Assembly: GCF_002127215.1 (NCBI RefSeq)
Contig: NZ_NFUT01000006.1
Location: forward strand, 124,001 to 188,000
DNA: 64,000 nt
Direction: 5' to 3'
DNA from: Hydrogenophaga sp. IBVHS2
Lineage (GTDB): Bacteria > Pseudomonadota > Gammaproteobacteria > Burkholderiales > Burkholderiaceae_C
Position numbers and translations under genes: made by a program. Numbering within the stretch: position 1 is the stretch's first letter; the number at the start of each line of letters is the position of its first letter. Shown piece after piece: positions 34,301 through 44,376 of the stretch. The notes below the pieces were generated by a model, which was given only the letters and a program-made list of their open reading frames with translations, made no database searches and was not told the DNA's origin.

Positions 34301-35258
34301 GCTGCGCGCCGCGCCGGTCAAGGAGCAGGTGATCCACTTCATCAACAAGAAGATGCCCGGCGGCCTGCCCAAGAAGACGGCGCGGGCCCTGCTGGACATC
34401 GAGGACAAGAACTACGTCCCCATCATCCGCGACCCGCAGAAGACCACGGCCGACACCGAAGCGGTGTTCTATTTCCCGGGCTGCGGCTCGGAGCGGCTGT
34501 TCAGCCAGGTGGGTCTGGCCACCCAGGCCATGCTCTGGCATGCCGGCGTGCAGACCGTGCTGCCGCCGGGCTACCTGTGCTGCGGCTACCCGCAACGCGG
34601 CTCGGGCCAGTTCGACAAGGCCGAAAAGATCATCACCGACAACCGGGTGCTGTTCCACCGCGTGGCCAACACGCTGAACTACCTCGACATCAAGACGGTG
34701 GTGGTGAGCTGCGGCACCTGCTACGACCAGCTGCAGGGCTATGAATTCGACAAGATCTTCCCGGGCTGCCGCATCGTCGACATCCACGAGTTCCTGCTCG
34801 AAAAAGGCGTGACCCTGCCCCAGGGCCAGGGCGGCTACCTCTACCACGACCCCTGCCACAGCCCCATGAAGCAGCAGGAGCCGATGAAGACGGTGCGCGC
34901 CCTGGTGGGCGACAACGTCATCGAGAGCAAGCGCTGCTGTGGCGAGTCGGGCACCCTGGGCGTGACCCGGCCGGACATCTCCACCCAGATCCGCTTCCGC
35001 AAGGAAGAGGAGCTGCAGAAGGGCGAGGCCGCACTGCGCGCCAACGGCACGGTCGGCATGAACGACAACGTCAAGATCCTCACCTCCTGCCCGAGCTGCC
35101 TGCAGGGTCTCAACCGCTACCAGGACGATCTCAAGAGCGGTCTGCTGGAGGCCGATTACATCGTCGTGGAGATGGCCCGCCAGATCCTGGGCGAGCACTG
35201 GCTGCCCACCTATGTGGCCCAGGCCAACCAGGGCGGCATCGAACGGGTGCTGGTCTGA
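31383..35258 (+). CDS. DUF3683-type FAD-linked oxidoreductase fused to Fe-S/CCG domains
   Basis: A 1291-residue fusion resembling GlcD (FAD) plus GlcF (Fe-S) of glycolate/D-2-hydroxyacid dehydrogenases. After an N-terminal ~150-residue DUF3683-like region comes the PCMH FAD domain with [15 protein letters not shown] (about 209). The FAD-oxidase C domain follows, with [15 protein letters not shown] and [14 protein letters not shown]. Two [4Fe-4S] motifs are [11 protein letters not shown] (about 821) and [12 protein letters not shown] (about 883). Two CCG domains are present ([10 protein letters not shown] ~1032, CCGYP ~1067, CCGESG ~1185). It likely oxidises a D-2-hydroxyacid and reduces quinone; the substrate is unknown. 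DUF971 follows 36 bases downstream. Confidence 0.88.
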   Translation: MNAPTPLPLLAHASDDAPRLREIPYNYTSLSDREIVIRLLGERAWSLLDGLRGERRTGRSARMLYEVLGDIWVVQRNPYLQDDLLSSAKRRTQLVDALNHRLTEVQKRRSADDAVRDAMVAELLQAARGAVERFARSFDEMADLRQRATRALRKLTAKDNIKFDGLSRVSHVTDATDWRVEYPFVVLTPDTEAEMAGLVKGCVELGLTIVPRGGGTGYTGGAIPLTWKSAVINTEKLEAMTEVEWVTVPGHDEKLPTIWTEAGVVTQRVADAAERAGHVFAVDPTSAEASCIGGNIAMNAGGKKAVLWGTALDNLISWRMVTPQAQWLEVTRLDHNRGKIHDAEVATFELRYFEADGRTPVRTETLSIPGRTFRKEGLGKDVTDKFLSGLPGIQKEGCDGLITSARWLVHRMPAHTRTVCLEFFGNPKDGVPSIVEIKDFMFAEQKRSGVLLAGLEHLDDRYLKAVGYATKSKKGNGGLPKMVLIGDIVGDDPDAVARATSEVIRIANTRSGEGFVAISAEARKKFWLDRKRTAAISKHTNAFKINEDVVIPLPRMGEYTEGIERINIELSLRNKIALADALEAFFTRGNLPLGKTDDASDIPSAELLEDRVQQALALVRDVRELWSGWLARVDALFPQLQDHTLRASWKTQIRAPLQQIFSGSAFGAILTECQAIHQRVLKGRVWVALHMHAGDGNVHTNIPVNSDDYAMLQTAHEAVARIMTLARSLDGVISGEHGIGITKLEFLTDAELKPFADYKAKVDPEGRFNKGKLLRQSTGDADVRSADLAHAYTPSFGLMGHESLIMQQSDIGAIADSVKDCLRCGKCKPVCATHVPRANLLYSPRNKILATSLLIEAFLYEEQTRRGISIQHWEEFEDVADHCTVCHKCYTPCPVKIDFGDVTMNMRNLLRKMGQKSFRPGNAAAMFFLNATNPETIKVMRSAMVDVGFKAQRLANNLLQGLARQQTSAPPATLRAAPVKEQVIHFINKKMPGGLPKKTARALLDIEDKNYVPIIRDPQKTTADTEAVFYFPGCGSERLFSQVGLATQAMLWHAGVQTVLPPGYLCCGYPQRGSGQFDKAEKIITDNRVLFHRVANTLNYLDIKTVVVSCGTCYDQLQGYEFDKIFPGCRIVDIHEFLLEKGVTLPQGQGGYLYHDPCHSPMKQQEPMKTVRALVGDNVIESKRCCGESGTLGVTRPDISTQIRFRKEEELQKGEAALRANGTVGMNDNVKILTSCPSCLQGLNRYQDDLKSGLLEADYIVVEMARQILGEHWLPTYVAQANQGGIERVLV

Positions 35259-35294
35259 CCGCCGAACCCCCCCATCTCCCACCGGAACACGAAC

Positions 35295-35708
35295 ATGGCT
35301 GGACTCAACAAAGACACCCCGACCCCGCAGGACATCACGGTCCACAACGCCTCGAAGGTGATGGAGATCGCCTTCTCGGACGGCAAGACCTTCCGCATCC
35401 CGTTCGAGCTGATGCGGGTCTATTCCCCGTCGGCCGAGGTGCAGGGGCATGGCCCCGGCCAGGAGACGCTGCAGACCGGCAAGCGCGAAGTCGGCATCCT
35501 GGCACTCGACCCGGTGGGCAATTACGCCATCCAGCCCACCTTCACCGACGGCCACGACTCCGGCATCTTCTCCTGGGACTACCTGTATTTCCTGGGTGAC
35601 CGCCAGGCCGAGCTGTGGGCCGACTACGAGGCGCGGCTGCAGGCCGCCGGCACCCACCGGGACGCCCCCATGCCCGAGAAGGCCGGCCACGGCTGCGGCA
35701 GCCACTGA
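35295..35708 (+). CDS. DUF971 domain protein (gamma-butyrobetaine-hydroxylase N-domain-like)
   Basis: A 137-residue cytoplasmic protein. The core [20 protein letters not shown], then [18 protein letters not shown], and [20 protein letters not shown] is the DUF971 fold, known as the N-terminal domain of gamma-butyrobetaine hydroxylases and as a partner domain of ApbC/Mrp Fe-S proteins. The C-terminal tail ends HGCGSH, a possible metal-binding end. It lies between the Fe-S oxidoreductase and ubiE. A role in Fe-S delivery is a guess from the family associations. Confidence 0.85.
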   Translation: MAGLNKDTPTPQDITVHNASKVMEIAFSDGKTFRIPFELMRVYSPSAEVQGHGPGQETLQTGKREVGILALDPVGNYAIQPTFTDGHDSGIFSWDYLYFLGDRQAELWADYEARLQAAGTHRDAPMPEKAGHGCGSH

Positions 35709-35722
35709 ACCCCCAGGCGCCC

Positions 35723-36454
35723 ATGGCCAAGACCCATTTCGGATTCCAGACCGTCGACGAGCGCGAGAAGGCCCGGCGCGTGCGCGGCGTGTTCGACTCG
35801 GTCGCACCGCGGTACGACCTCATGAACGACCTGATGTCGGCGGGCCTGCACCGGCTCTGGAAGCGCTACACCATCACCGTGGCCAACCCGCAGCCCGGCC
35901 AGCAGGCCCTGGACATCGCCGGCGGCACCGGGGACCTGTCCATGGCGCTGGCCCGCAAGGTCGGCCCGACCGGTCGGGTGGTGCACACCGACATCAACGA
36001 AGCCATGCTGCGCGAGGGCCGCGCGCGCCTGCTCGACCACGGTCTGGTGCTGCCCACCCTGGTCTGCGACGCCGAGAAGCTGCCGTTCGCCGATGCCAGT
36101 TTCGACATCGTCACCGTGGCTTTCGGTTTGCGCAACATGACCCACAAGGAACTTGCGCTGGCCGAAATGCATCGCACGCTCAAGCCGGGGGGCAAGTTGC
36201 TGGTGCTGGAGTTTTCCCGGGTCGCCAAGCCGCTGGAAAAGGCTTACGACTGGTATTCCTTCAACATCCTGCCCAGGCTGGGTCAGATGGTGGCCAATGA
36301 CGCGGAGAGTTACCGCTACCTGGCCGAGTCGATCCGCATGCACCCCGACCAGGAAACGCTCAGGCACATGATGAAAAACGCCGGCTTCGGCCATGTCGAT
36401 GTCCACAACCTCACGGCCGGGGTGGTGGCGCTGCATGTGGGCATCAAGTGCTGA
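35723..36454 (+). CDS. ubiE: Ubiquinone/menaquinone C-methyltransferase UbiE
   Basis: SAM-dependent C-methylation of 2-polyprenyl-6-methoxy-1,4-benzoquinol in ubiquinone synthesis. The 243-residue protein has the family signatures [18 protein letters not shown], the SAM loop [35 protein letters not shown] and YYxFxILP-like [20 protein letters not shown]. It starts 14 bases after the DUF971 stop. First of the ubiE/ubiJ/ubiB group. Confidence 0.97.
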   Translation: MAKTHFGFQTVDEREKARRVRGVFDSVAPRYDLMNDLMSAGLHRLWKRYTITVANPQPGQQALDIAGGTGDLSMALARKVGPTGRVVHTDINEAMLREGRARLLDHGLVLPTLVCDAEKLPFADASFDIVTVAFGLRNMTHKELALAEMHRTLKPGGKLLVLEFSRVAKPLEKAYDWYSFNILPRLGQMVANDAESYRYLAESIRMHPDQETLRHMMKNAGFGHVDVHNLTAGVVALHVGIKC

Positions 36455-36489
36455 GGCGGCGACGCAAAGATTCACCCACGGAGGCAAAC

Positions 36490-37500
36490 ATGAAACAGAA
36501 GATCTGGGCCACCCTGCTGGCCATCACCATGGCGGTGGGGTCCACCGAGGTCTGGGCCAAGCGGCTGGGGGGCGGTTCGTCCATCGGCAAGCAGTCCGGC
36601 AACGTGACCCAGCGCAGCACGGCGCCGGCCCAGCCGGCGCAGGCCCCCACCCAGGCCGCGCCGGCCACGGCGCCCAGCCAGACCACGGCGGCCCGTCCGG
36701 GCACCGCTGCACCGGCCGCTGCCGCTCCCAAGCGCCCCTGGGGCGCCATGCTCGGTGGCCTGGCCGCCGGCCTGGGTCTGGCCTGGCTGGCTTCGGCCCT
36801 GGGCTTCGGTGAGGCCTTCGCGCAGTTCCTGCTGTTTGCCCTGCTGGCCCTGGTGATCATGGTCGTCATCGGTGCCGTGATGCGCCGCCGCGCCGGTTCT
36901 GCCCCGGCCGCCGGTGGTCTGGCTTACCAGGGTGCCGGCCGCAGCCCGGCGGCCGAGCCGATGGCCCCGCGCTCCTACAGCCCGCAGAACGTCGGCAACG
37001 ACGCATCGGCCCGTCCGTGGGAGCGCAGCGCCCCCATCGGCCTGGAGCCGCTGGGCAGCAACCAGGGCGGCTCGATGATCGGCTCGGCCCTGTCGGGTCG
37101 CCAGAGCTGGGGCGTTCCGGCCGGTTTCGACGCCGAAGGCTTCCTCAAGGCTTCCAAGGCAAACTTCATCAACCTGCAGGACGCCTGGGACCGCGCCGAC
37201 ATTCCGGCCCTGCGCGCCATGATGACCGACGACATGCTGGTCCAGATCCAGGCCCAGCTGGCCGAGCGCGAACAGCAGGGCGCCGGCCAGCCCAACAAGA
37301 CCGAGGTGGTCATGCTGGACGCCCAGCTGCTGGGCATCGAGGAGGTCGACGGCGTCTACATGGCCAGCGTCGAGTTCTCCGGCCTGATCCGCGAGGAGGC
37401 CTCGTCCGGCCCCAACCCGTTCCGCGAGGTCTGGAACATCACCCGTCCCCAGCAGGGTCCGGGGGGCTGGCTGGTGGCCGGGGTGCAGGCCCTGCAGTAA
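36490..37500 (+). CDS. Tim44-like domain membrane protein
   Basis: A 336-residue protein with an N-terminal signal or anchor (MKQKIWATLLAITMAVGSTE), then an Ala/Pro/Thr/Gln-rich linker and two adjacent hydrophobic stretches (about 98-115 and 118-138). A Tim44-like domain follows (about 215-335), with FLKASKANFINLQDAWDRAD and VVMLDAQLLGIEEVDGVYMA. In mitochondria Tim44 tethers Hsp70 to the import channel; the bacterial role is unclear. A GGAGG-containing ribosome site sets the start. Its place between ubiE and ubiJ suggests a link with quinone synthesis or the membrane, not proven. Confidence 0.87.
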   Translation: MKQKIWATLLAITMAVGSTEVWAKRLGGGSSIGKQSGNVTQRSTAPAQPAQAPTQAAPATAPSQTTAARPGTAAPAAAAPKRPWGAMLGGLAAGLGLAWLASALGFGEAFAQFLLFALLALVIMVVIGAVMRRRAGSAPAAGGLAYQGAGRSPAAEPMAPRSYSPQNVGNDASARPWERSAPIGLEPLGSNQGGSMIGSALSGRQSWGVPAGFDAEGFLKASKANFINLQDAWDRADIPALRAMMTDDMLVQIQAQLAEREQQGAGQPNKTEVVMLDAQLLGIEEVDGVYMASVEFSGLIREEASSGPNPFREVWNITRPQQGPGGWLVAGVQALQ

Positions 37501-37514
37501 GCCCTGAGGCTTTC

Positions 37515-37542
37515 CTCCGGCGTCACGGGCGCCGGGGCTTTA
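37515..37542 (+). terminator. Weak terminator-like hairpin after the Tim44 gene
   Basis: CCGGCG (37517-37522) and CGCCGG (37530-37535), extendable by two pairs, enclose a 7-nt loop and are followed by GGCTTTAT. The T-run is short, so termination would be partial at best. It could lower expression of the downstream ubiJ-ubiB. Confidence 0.35.
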
Positions 37543-37562
37543 TCCGTCAGAATCGGGTGGTC

Positions 37563-38132
37563 ATGAATGATGAACCACCCGTTTTTTCGTCCGGCGCCGG
37601 TGCCCGCACCGACAGCCATCCCCTGACCGGCCTGCTGGAGGCTCTGCGCCCGCCCCCATGGGTGGTGGACGAGGTCCAGAACCGCGTGGTGCTGTTCCTC
37701 AACCATGTGCTGCAGCAGGAACCGGCTGCCACCGACCGGCTGCGGCGCCAGCAGGGCAAGGCCATGCTGGTGCGCTGGAACGACATCAGCCTGGTGCTGG
37801 TGCCCACCGCCGCCGGCCTGCTGGAGCGCGGCGCCCCCGACGCCCGCCCCGAACTCACCATGACCGTGGCCCAGACCTCGCCGCTGGCGGTGGCCCAGTC
37901 GCTCATGGCCGGCCAGAAGCCGGCGGTGGACATCCAGGGCGATGTCCAGCTGGCGGCCGAGGTGGCCTGGCTGGTGGACAACGTGCGCTGGGACGTGGAG
38001 GAAGATCTGGCCCGCCTGATCGGCGATGCGCCGGCCCACACCCTGGGCCGTTTCGCCACCGGTGCGGTGCAGGCCCTGCGGGCCTTCCTGGAGCGCCTGC
38101 CGCGCCCGCCCGGCGGCGGGACTGCCCCATGA
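37563..38132 (+). CDS. ubiJ: Ubiquinone biosynthesis accessory factor UbiJ (SCP2 domain)
   Basis: Lipid-binding subunit of the soluble Ubi complex that presents the hydrophobic quinone precursors to the hydroxylases. The 189-residue protein has an N-terminal SCP2-like domain (about 25-125: [36 protein letters not shown]) and a C-terminal helical coiled-coil region. It overlaps ubiB by four bases (ATGA) and belongs to the ubiE-ubiJ-ubiB set. No signal peptide. Confidence 0.9.
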   Translation: MNDEPPVFSSGAGARTDSHPLTGLLEALRPPPWVVDEVQNRVVLFLNHVLQQEPAATDRLRRQQGKAMLVRWNDISLVLVPTAAGLLERGAPDARPELTMTVAQTSPLAVAQSLMAGQKPAVDIQGDVQLAAEVAWLVDNVRWDVEEDLARLIGDAPAHTLGRFATGAVQALRAFLERLPRPPGGGTAP

Positions 38133-39694
38133 CGCGCTACCTGCGCGGTGCGTTCATCGTCTGGGTGGTGCTGCGGCATGGCCTGGACGAGCTGGTGCTC
38201 TCCAGCTTCCGCCACCCCTGGATCCGCATGCTGGCCCGGGTGGTCACCCTGGGCCGCAAGCTCGATGCGCCACGCGGCCAGCGGCTGCGCGAGGCGCTGG
38301 AGCGGCTGGGCCCGATCTTCGTGAAGTTCGGTCAGGTGCTGTCCACCCGGCGCGACCTGCTGCCGCCGGACATTGCCGACGAGCTGGCCCGGCTGCAGGA
38401 CCGGGTGCCGCCATTCCCCAGCGCCGTGGCCGTGGCCACCATCGAGCGGGCCTTCGGCCGTCGCCTGGATCAGGTGTTCAGCCATTTCGAGCAGGTGCCG
38501 GTGGCCAGTGCGTCCATCGCCCAGGTGCATTTCGGCACCCTGCGCGACGGTCGCCACGCCGGCCGTGAGGTGGCGGTCAAGGTGCTGCGGCCCAACATGC
38601 TGCCGGTCATCGAGAAGGACCTGAGCCTCATGCGGCTGATGGCCGGCTGGGTCGAGCGCCTGTCGGCCGACGGCAAGCGCCTCAAGCCGCGCGAGGTGGT
38701 CTCCGAGTTCGACAAGTACCTGCACGACGAGCTCGACCTGCTGCGCGAGGCCTCGAATGCGGCCCAGCTGCGTCGCAACATGGCCGGCCTGAACCTGGTG
38801 ATGATTCCCGAGATGCTCTGGGACTACTGCCACACCGAGGTGATGGTCATGGAGCGCATGCACGGCATCCCGATCAACCGGGTCGACGAGCTGCGCCGGC
38901 GTGGCGTGGACATCCCCAAGCTGGCGCGCGACGGCGTGACCCTGTTCTTCACCCAGGTGTTCCGCGACGGCTTCTTCCACGCCGACATGCACCCGGGCAA
39001 CATCCAGGTCAGCCTGGACCCGGCCACCTTCGGCCGCTACATCTCGCTGGATTTCGGCATCGTCGGCACCCTGACCGAGTTCGACAAGGAATACCTGGCG
39101 CAGAACTTCACCGCCTTCTTCCGCCGCGACTACCGCCGTGTGGCCGAGCTGCACATCGAGTCGGGCTGGGTGCCGCCCCAGACCCGGGTGGACGAGCTGG
39201 AGGCCGCCATCCGCGGGGTGTGCGAACCGTACTTCGACCGGCCGCTCAAGGAGATCTCGCTGGGCATGGTGCTCATGCGCCTGTTCCAGACCTCGCGCCG
39301 TTTCCAGGTGGAGATCCAGCCCCAGCTGGTGCTGCTGCAGAAGACGCTGCTCAACATCGAGGGCCTGGGCCGCGATCTGGACCCCGATCTGGACCTGTGG
39401 AGCACCGCCAAGCCCTTCCTGGAGCAGTGGATGCTGGAGCAGGTCGGCCCGCAGCGCCTGCTGGCCCAGCTCAAGGCCGAGGCGCCGCAGTACGCCAAGC
39501 TGCTGCCCGCCATCCCGCGCCTGCTGCACGACTACCTCAAGCACCGGCCGGATGATCTCCGGCGCGACATCGACGCGCTGGTGACGGAATCCCGCCGCAC
39601 CCACCGGCTGCTGCAGACCCTGATCTACGGGGGCGTGGGCTTCGTGCTGGGACTGATCGCCATGCAGATCGTCCTGCGCATTCGGCTGTTCTGA
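38129..39694 (+). CDS. ubiB: Ubiquinone biosynthesis kinase-like protein UbiB
   Basis: Membrane-anchored ABC1/ADCK ATPase needed for ubiquinone synthesis, thought to help extract or present lipid precursors. The 521-residue protein has the KxGQ motif in [19 protein letters not shown], the Ala-rich loop ASASIAQVH, the catalytic-loop-like HADMHPGNI and metal motif LDFGIVG. Two transmembrane helices end the protein (about 497-520). It overlaps ubiJ by four bases. Confidence 0.97.
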   Translation: MTRYLRGAFIVWVVLRHGLDELVLSSFRHPWIRMLARVVTLGRKLDAPRGQRLREALERLGPIFVKFGQVLSTRRDLLPPDIADELARLQDRVPPFPSAVAVATIERAFGRRLDQVFSHFEQVPVASASIAQVHFGTLRDGRHAGREVAVKVLRPNMLPVIEKDLSLMRLMAGWVERLSADGKRLKPREVVSEFDKYLHDELDLLREASNAAQLRRNMAGLNLVMIPEMLWDYCHTEVMVMERMHGIPINRVDELRRRGVDIPKLARDGVTLFFTQVFRDGFFHADMHPGNIQVSLDPATFGRYISLDFGIVGTLTEFDKEYLAQNFTAFFRRDYRRVAELHIESGWVPPQTRVDELEAAIRGVCEPYFDRPLKEISLGMVLMRLFQTSRRFQVEIQPQLVLLQKTLLNIEGLGRDLDPDLDLWSTAKPFLEQWMLEQVGPQRLLAQLKAEAPQYAKLLPAIPRLLHDYLKHRPDDLRRDIDALVTESRRTHRLLQTLIYGGVGFVLGLIAMQIVLRIRLF

Positions 39695-39732
39695 CGCCCG
39701 GGCCGTGTCCCACGCCCATCGGGGCGCGAATT

Positions 39733-39738
39733 TATAAT
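39733..39738 (+). promoter_or_regulatory. Consensus -10 element upstream of fmdB-aspS
   Basis: A perfect TATAAT lies 69 bases before the fmdB ATG, preceded by GCGAATT. No good -35 at 16-18 bases. Transcription would begin near 39745, just before the leader hairpin. Confidence 0.4.
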
Positions 39739-39753
39739 GGCCGGTTTTGGTCT

Positions 39754-39777
39754 GCACGCCCCCTGTGCGGGGCGTGC
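39754..39777 (+). promoter_or_regulatory. Leader hairpin upstream of fmdB
   Basis: GCACGCCCC (39754-39762) and GGGGCGTGC (39769-39777) form a perfect 9-bp stem with a CTGTGC loop. It lies within the probable 5' leader of fmdB-DUF502-aspS. A GGTTGTTTC follows, not a clean T-run, so it may protect the 5' end or act as a weak attenuator. Confidence 0.5.
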
Positions 39778-39807
39778 GGTTGTTTCACAGGTACCTTCTG
39801 TTCTGCC

Positions 39808-40116
39808 ATGCCGATCTATGCCTACAAGTGCGAGTCCTGCGGCCATGCCAAGGACGTCCTGCAGAAAATCTCCGATCAGCCGCTGAATGACTGCCCGTCC
39901 TGCGGCCAGCCCACCTTCCGCAAGCAGCTCACCGCTGCCGGCTTCCAGCTCAAGGGATCGGGCTGGTACGTGACCGACTTCCGGGGTGGCAACAACGGCG
40001 CCACCGGCGCGCCGGCCCCGGCCACCGACAGCGCGGCGGCCGCAGCCCCGGCCCCGGCGGCTGCACCGGCGGCGGCCAGTCCGGCCCCCGCTCCTGCGCC
40101 CTCCACCCCGACCTGA
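39808..40116 (+). CDS. FmdB-type zinc ribbon protein
   Basis: A 102-residue cytoplasmic protein. The N-terminal zinc ribbon MPIYAYKCESCGHAKDVLQK with CPSCGQPTFRKQLT (two CxxC pairs) matches the FmdB/CxxC_CXXC_SSSS regulatory family. After GFQLKGSGWYVTDF the remaining ~40 residues are almost entirely Ala and Pro, a flexible tail. Function unknown; a nucleic-acid or protein-binding regulatory role is assumed. It is the first gene of a run to aspS. Confidence 0.88.
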   Translation: MPIYAYKCESCGHAKDVLQKISDQPLNDCPSCGQPTFRKQLTAAGFQLKGSGWYVTDFRGGNNGATGAPAPATDSAAAAAPAPAAAPAAASPAPAPAPSTPT

Positions 40117-40125
40117 GCACGCCGC

Positions 40126-40800
40126 ATGCCCTCCCTGCGCAAGTGGCTGCTGTCGGGACTGCTGGTCCTGGTGCCCCTGATCATCACCCTGTGGGTGCTG
40201 GACTGGGTGGTCGGCACGCTCGACCAGACGCTGCGCATCCTGCCCACCCACTGGCATCCGGACCAGGTCCTGGGCGTGCACATCCCGGGCCTGGGCGTGG
40301 TGTTCGCGCTGGCCGTGGTGCTGACCATCGGCGCGCTGGCGTCCAACATCATCGGCAACCGGCTGGTGAACTGGTGGCATGCGCTGCTGCACCGGATTCC
40401 GGTGGTGCGCTCCATCTATTCGGGCGTCAAGCAGGTGTCGGACACGCTGTTCTCGGAGAAGGGCAATGCCTTCCGCAAGGCGGTGCTGGTGCGCTGGCCG
40501 CACGAGGGCATGTGGACCATTGCCTTCCTCACCGGCAGCCCGGCCGGTCAGGTGCTGTCGACTCTGCGCGATCAGCCCGGTGCCCGGGCCGGCGACGAGG
40601 CCTTCATCAGCGTCTTCGTGCCCACCACACCCAACCCCACCGGCGGCTACTTCGTCATGGTGCGCCAGCGCGACTGCGTGGAGCTGGCCATGACGGTGGA
40701 TGAAGCCCTGACCTACATCGTCTCCATGGGCGTCATCGTCCCGGGCAGCGGTCGCGGCAACGCGCCGCCTGCCGTGCTGCCCGCCATCCCCAAACCTTGA
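40126..40800 (+). CDS. DUF502 membrane protein
   Basis: A 224-residue inner-membrane protein with two N-terminal transmembrane helices (about 7-30 and 52-75). The DUF502 core is HRIPVVRSIYSGVKQVSDTL, then GKAVLVRWPHEG-like AFRKAVLVRWP, FVPTTPNPTGGYF and MTVDEALTYIVSMGVIVP. Its function has not been settled; plant relatives include LCV/COV1 proteins. It starts nine bases after fmdB and precedes aspS, the normal betaproteobacterial order. Confidence 0.88.
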   Translation: MPSLRKWLLSGLLVLVPLIITLWVLDWVVGTLDQTLRILPTHWHPDQVLGVHIPGLGVVFALAVVLTIGALASNIIGNRLVNWWHALLHRIPVVRSIYSGVKQVSDTLFSEKGNAFRKAVLVRWPHEGMWTIAFLTGSPAGQVLSTLRDQPGARAGDEAFISVFVPTTPNPTGGYFVMVRQRDCVELAMTVDEALTYIVSMGVIVPGSGRGNAPPAVLPAIPKP

Positions 40801-40804
40801 AAAC

Positions 40805-40821
40805 CGGGCGGCTGCCGCCCG
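40805..40821 (+). other. Short GC hairpin between DUF502 and aspS
   Basis: CGGGCGG, loop CTG, CCGCCCG: a perfect 7-bp stem starting five bases after the DUF502 stop. There is no T-run on the plus strand. It may set mRNA processing or stability between the two coding regions. Confidence 0.35.
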
Positions 40822-40845
40822 ATCCCTCTGCGAAAGAAGCTCCAC

Positions 40846-42648
<1,803 letters not shown>

Positions 42649-42666
42649 TCCCCGCAGGGCGGAGCC

Positions 42667-43152
42667 GTGAGCGAGCCGGTCCGCCCGTTCAAGGTGCCCT
42701 ACAAGGTGCCTTTGTCGGTGCTGGTGGTGATCCACACACCGGCGCTCGACGTGCTGCTGATCGAGCGGGCCGACGTGCCGGGTTTCTGGCAGTCGGTCAC
42801 CGGCGCCAAGGACCACCCCGACGAGCCCTGGGCGGCCACCGCGGCGCGCGAGGTGCTGGAGGAAACCGGCATCGACGTGCAGGCGCCGGGTCATGTGCTG
42901 ACCGACTGGGCCCTTGAGAACGTGTACGAGATCTACCCGGGCTGGCGCCACCGCTATGCCCCGGGCGTGACCCACAACACCGAGCGACTGTTCGGCCTGT
43001 GTGTGCCGCAGGCCCGCCCGGTGACGCTCAGTCCGCGCGAGCACTGCAACCAAGTCTGGCTGCCCTGGACCGAGGCGGCCGACCGGTGTTATTCGCCTTC
43101 CAATGCCGAGGCGGTGCTGCAGCTAGCGCGTCGCCGTGCGGCTGGAGGCTGA
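42667..43152 (+). CDS. nudB: Dihydroneopterin triphosphate diphosphatase NudB
   Basis: Nudix enzyme removing pyrophosphate from 7,8-dihydroneopterin triphosphate, the folate-pathway step after FolE (folE lies about 5.4 kb downstream). The 161-residue protein starts at GTG after a GGAG site. GFWQSVTGAKDHPDEPWAAT carries the NudB substrate signature, and the Nudix helix is AAREVLEETGI; the loop has one residue more than the generic GX5E pattern. The segment YEIYPGWRHRYAPGVTHNTE is also typical. Its last 30 bases overlap a minus-strand gene. Confidence 0.92.
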   Translation: MSEPVRPFKVPYKVPLSVLVVIHTPALDVLLIERADVPGFWQSVTGAKDHPDEPWAATAAREVLEETGIDVQAPGHVLTDWALENVYEIYPGWRHRYAPGVTHNTERLFGLCVPQARPVTLSPREHCNQVWLPWTEAADRCYSPSNAEAVLQLARRRAAGG

Positions 43153-43554
43153 ACGCAGCCGGCGCTGCAGGCTGCGCAGCCGAAGCCAGTGCCGGCGCCG
43201 GGTGGATTCGGCCGCATCGGGCTGACTCAGCACCATCTCCAGCAGACGCTGGTACAGGTTCACCAGCCACCGCAGGCCGGAGATGTCGTCCCGCGGCGCA
43301 TGGGCCAGCCGCGTTTCGATGTCGTCGAGCATGAGGGTGGAGGAGGGCGACGCACCGTCGCCGTCGGGTTCGGCGGGTCGGGGCGGTGTCAGCCGCCAGC
43401 GCGCAGCCTGCTCCTGCCCCGTCTGCGGTGCCCGCCGGCTCTGCGAGCAGAGTTCGAGGTCGGCCTGCGGGGGGCGTGGCTCCACCGCGTGCAGCAGGTC
43501 CCGGGAGCGGGGTGGGTCCGGGTCGACCGGATGCAGGACGGGATCGAGGGGCAT
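43123..43554 (-). CDS. Hypothetical protein overlapping nudB 3' end
   Basis: A 143-residue predicted soluble protein. The N-terminal half is Pro/Arg-rich and low-complexity. The C-terminal half looks folded and helical: LDDIETRLAHAPRDDISGLR, then WLVNLYQRLLEMVLSQPDAA and a basic tail rich in RRHWLRLRSLQRRLR. A perfect GGAGGT ribosome site lies seven bases before the ATG. The basic C-terminus would suit nucleic-acid or membrane contact. No family is recognised. It is convergent with nudB (30-bp overlap) and divergent from the EEP gene. Confidence 0.6.
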   Translation of the reverse strand: MPLDPVLHPVDPDPPRSRDLLHAVEPRPPQADLELCSQSRRAPQTGQEQAARWRLTPPRPAEPDGDGASPSSTLMLDDIETRLAHAPRDDISGLRWLVNLYQRLLEMVLSQPDAAESTRRRHWLRLRSLQRRLRSASSRTATR

Positions 43555-43647
43555 GAAGACCTCCGGTTGCTGTGATGCCTCTGAGTGACCCCGCGTGCTT
43601 CGCCATGTCCTGAAGCTTCCGTGACGTTTGGATGGCATCATCCGCCC

Positions 43648-44376
43648 ATGACCGTGCTGCGCGTGGCCACCTACAACATCCACAAGGGCGTCCAGGGCCT
43701 GGGGCCGGCGCGCCGGCTGGAAATCCACAACCTGGCGCACGCGGTGGAGCAGTTCGACGCCGACATCGTGTGCCTGCAGGAGGTGCGCAGCCACCACCGC
43801 AAGCTGGAGAAGCACTTCACCCGCTGGCCCGATCTGGACCAGGCCGGCTACCTCTCTCCGGAGGGCTACGAATCGGTCTACTGCACCAATGCGGTGACCC
43901 GGCATGGCGAGCACGGCAACGCGGTGCTGTCGCGATGGCCGGTCGTCTCCAGCGGCCATGCCGATGTGTCCGACCACCGGTTCGAGCAGAGGGGGCTGCT
44001 GCATGTGAGCGTGCTGGTGGACGGCATCGAGGTGCATGTGGTGGTGGTGCATCTGGGCCTGATCCACGCCAGCCGCGAGCGACAGGTGGCGCGGCTCGGT
44101 GCGTTCATCGAACGCGAGGTGCCGGCCGACACCCCGCTGGTGGTGGCCGGCGACTTCAACGACTGGGGCGCGCGCCTGCTGCGGCCCATGGATGCGCTGG
44201 GCCTCAAGACCTTCGAGGGCATCCGCCTGCCCACCTTCCCGGCGCGGCTGCCGCTGCTGCACCTGGACCGCATCTACGCACGGGGGCTGCGCCCCCTGTC
44301 GGCCCACGTGCCGCATGGCAAGGCCTGGGCCCGCATGTCCGATCACCTGCCGCTGATTGCCGAGCTGGCGCTGTGA
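43648..44376 (+). CDS. Endonuclease/exonuclease/phosphatase family protein (YbhP-like)
   Basis: Metal-dependent phosphoesterase fold of 242 residues. The motifs are VATYNIHKG, DIVCLQEVRSHHRKL (catalytic Glu), VVAGDFNDWG, and SDHLPLIAEL (catalytic Asp-His). No signal peptide. Its stop overlaps the GTG start of clsB by four bases (GTGA). The pair mirrors the E. coli ybhP-clsB operon, so a lipid- or phosphodiester-related substrate is as likely as DNA. Confidence 0.88.
   Translation: MTVLRVATYNIHKGVQGLGPARRLEIHNLAHAVEQFDADIVCLQEVRSHHRKLEKHFTRWPDLDQAGYLSPEGYESVYCTNAVTRHGEHGNAVLSRWPVVSSGHADVSDHRFEQRGLLHVSVLVDGIEVHVVVVHLGLIHASRERQVARLGAFIEREVPADTPLVVAGDFNDWGARLLRPMDALGLKTFEGIRLPTFPARLPLLHLDRIYARGLRPLSAHVPHGKAWARMSDHLPLIAELAL

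Noticed and set aside
31146-35807. A 1553-codon open frame on the minus strand opposite the FAD/Fe-S oxidoreductase
   Set aside because: Its His/Gly/Ala/Val/Leu-rich product has no recognisable domain and mirrors the third-position GC bias of the real gene; the plus-strand gene has full catalytic motifs.
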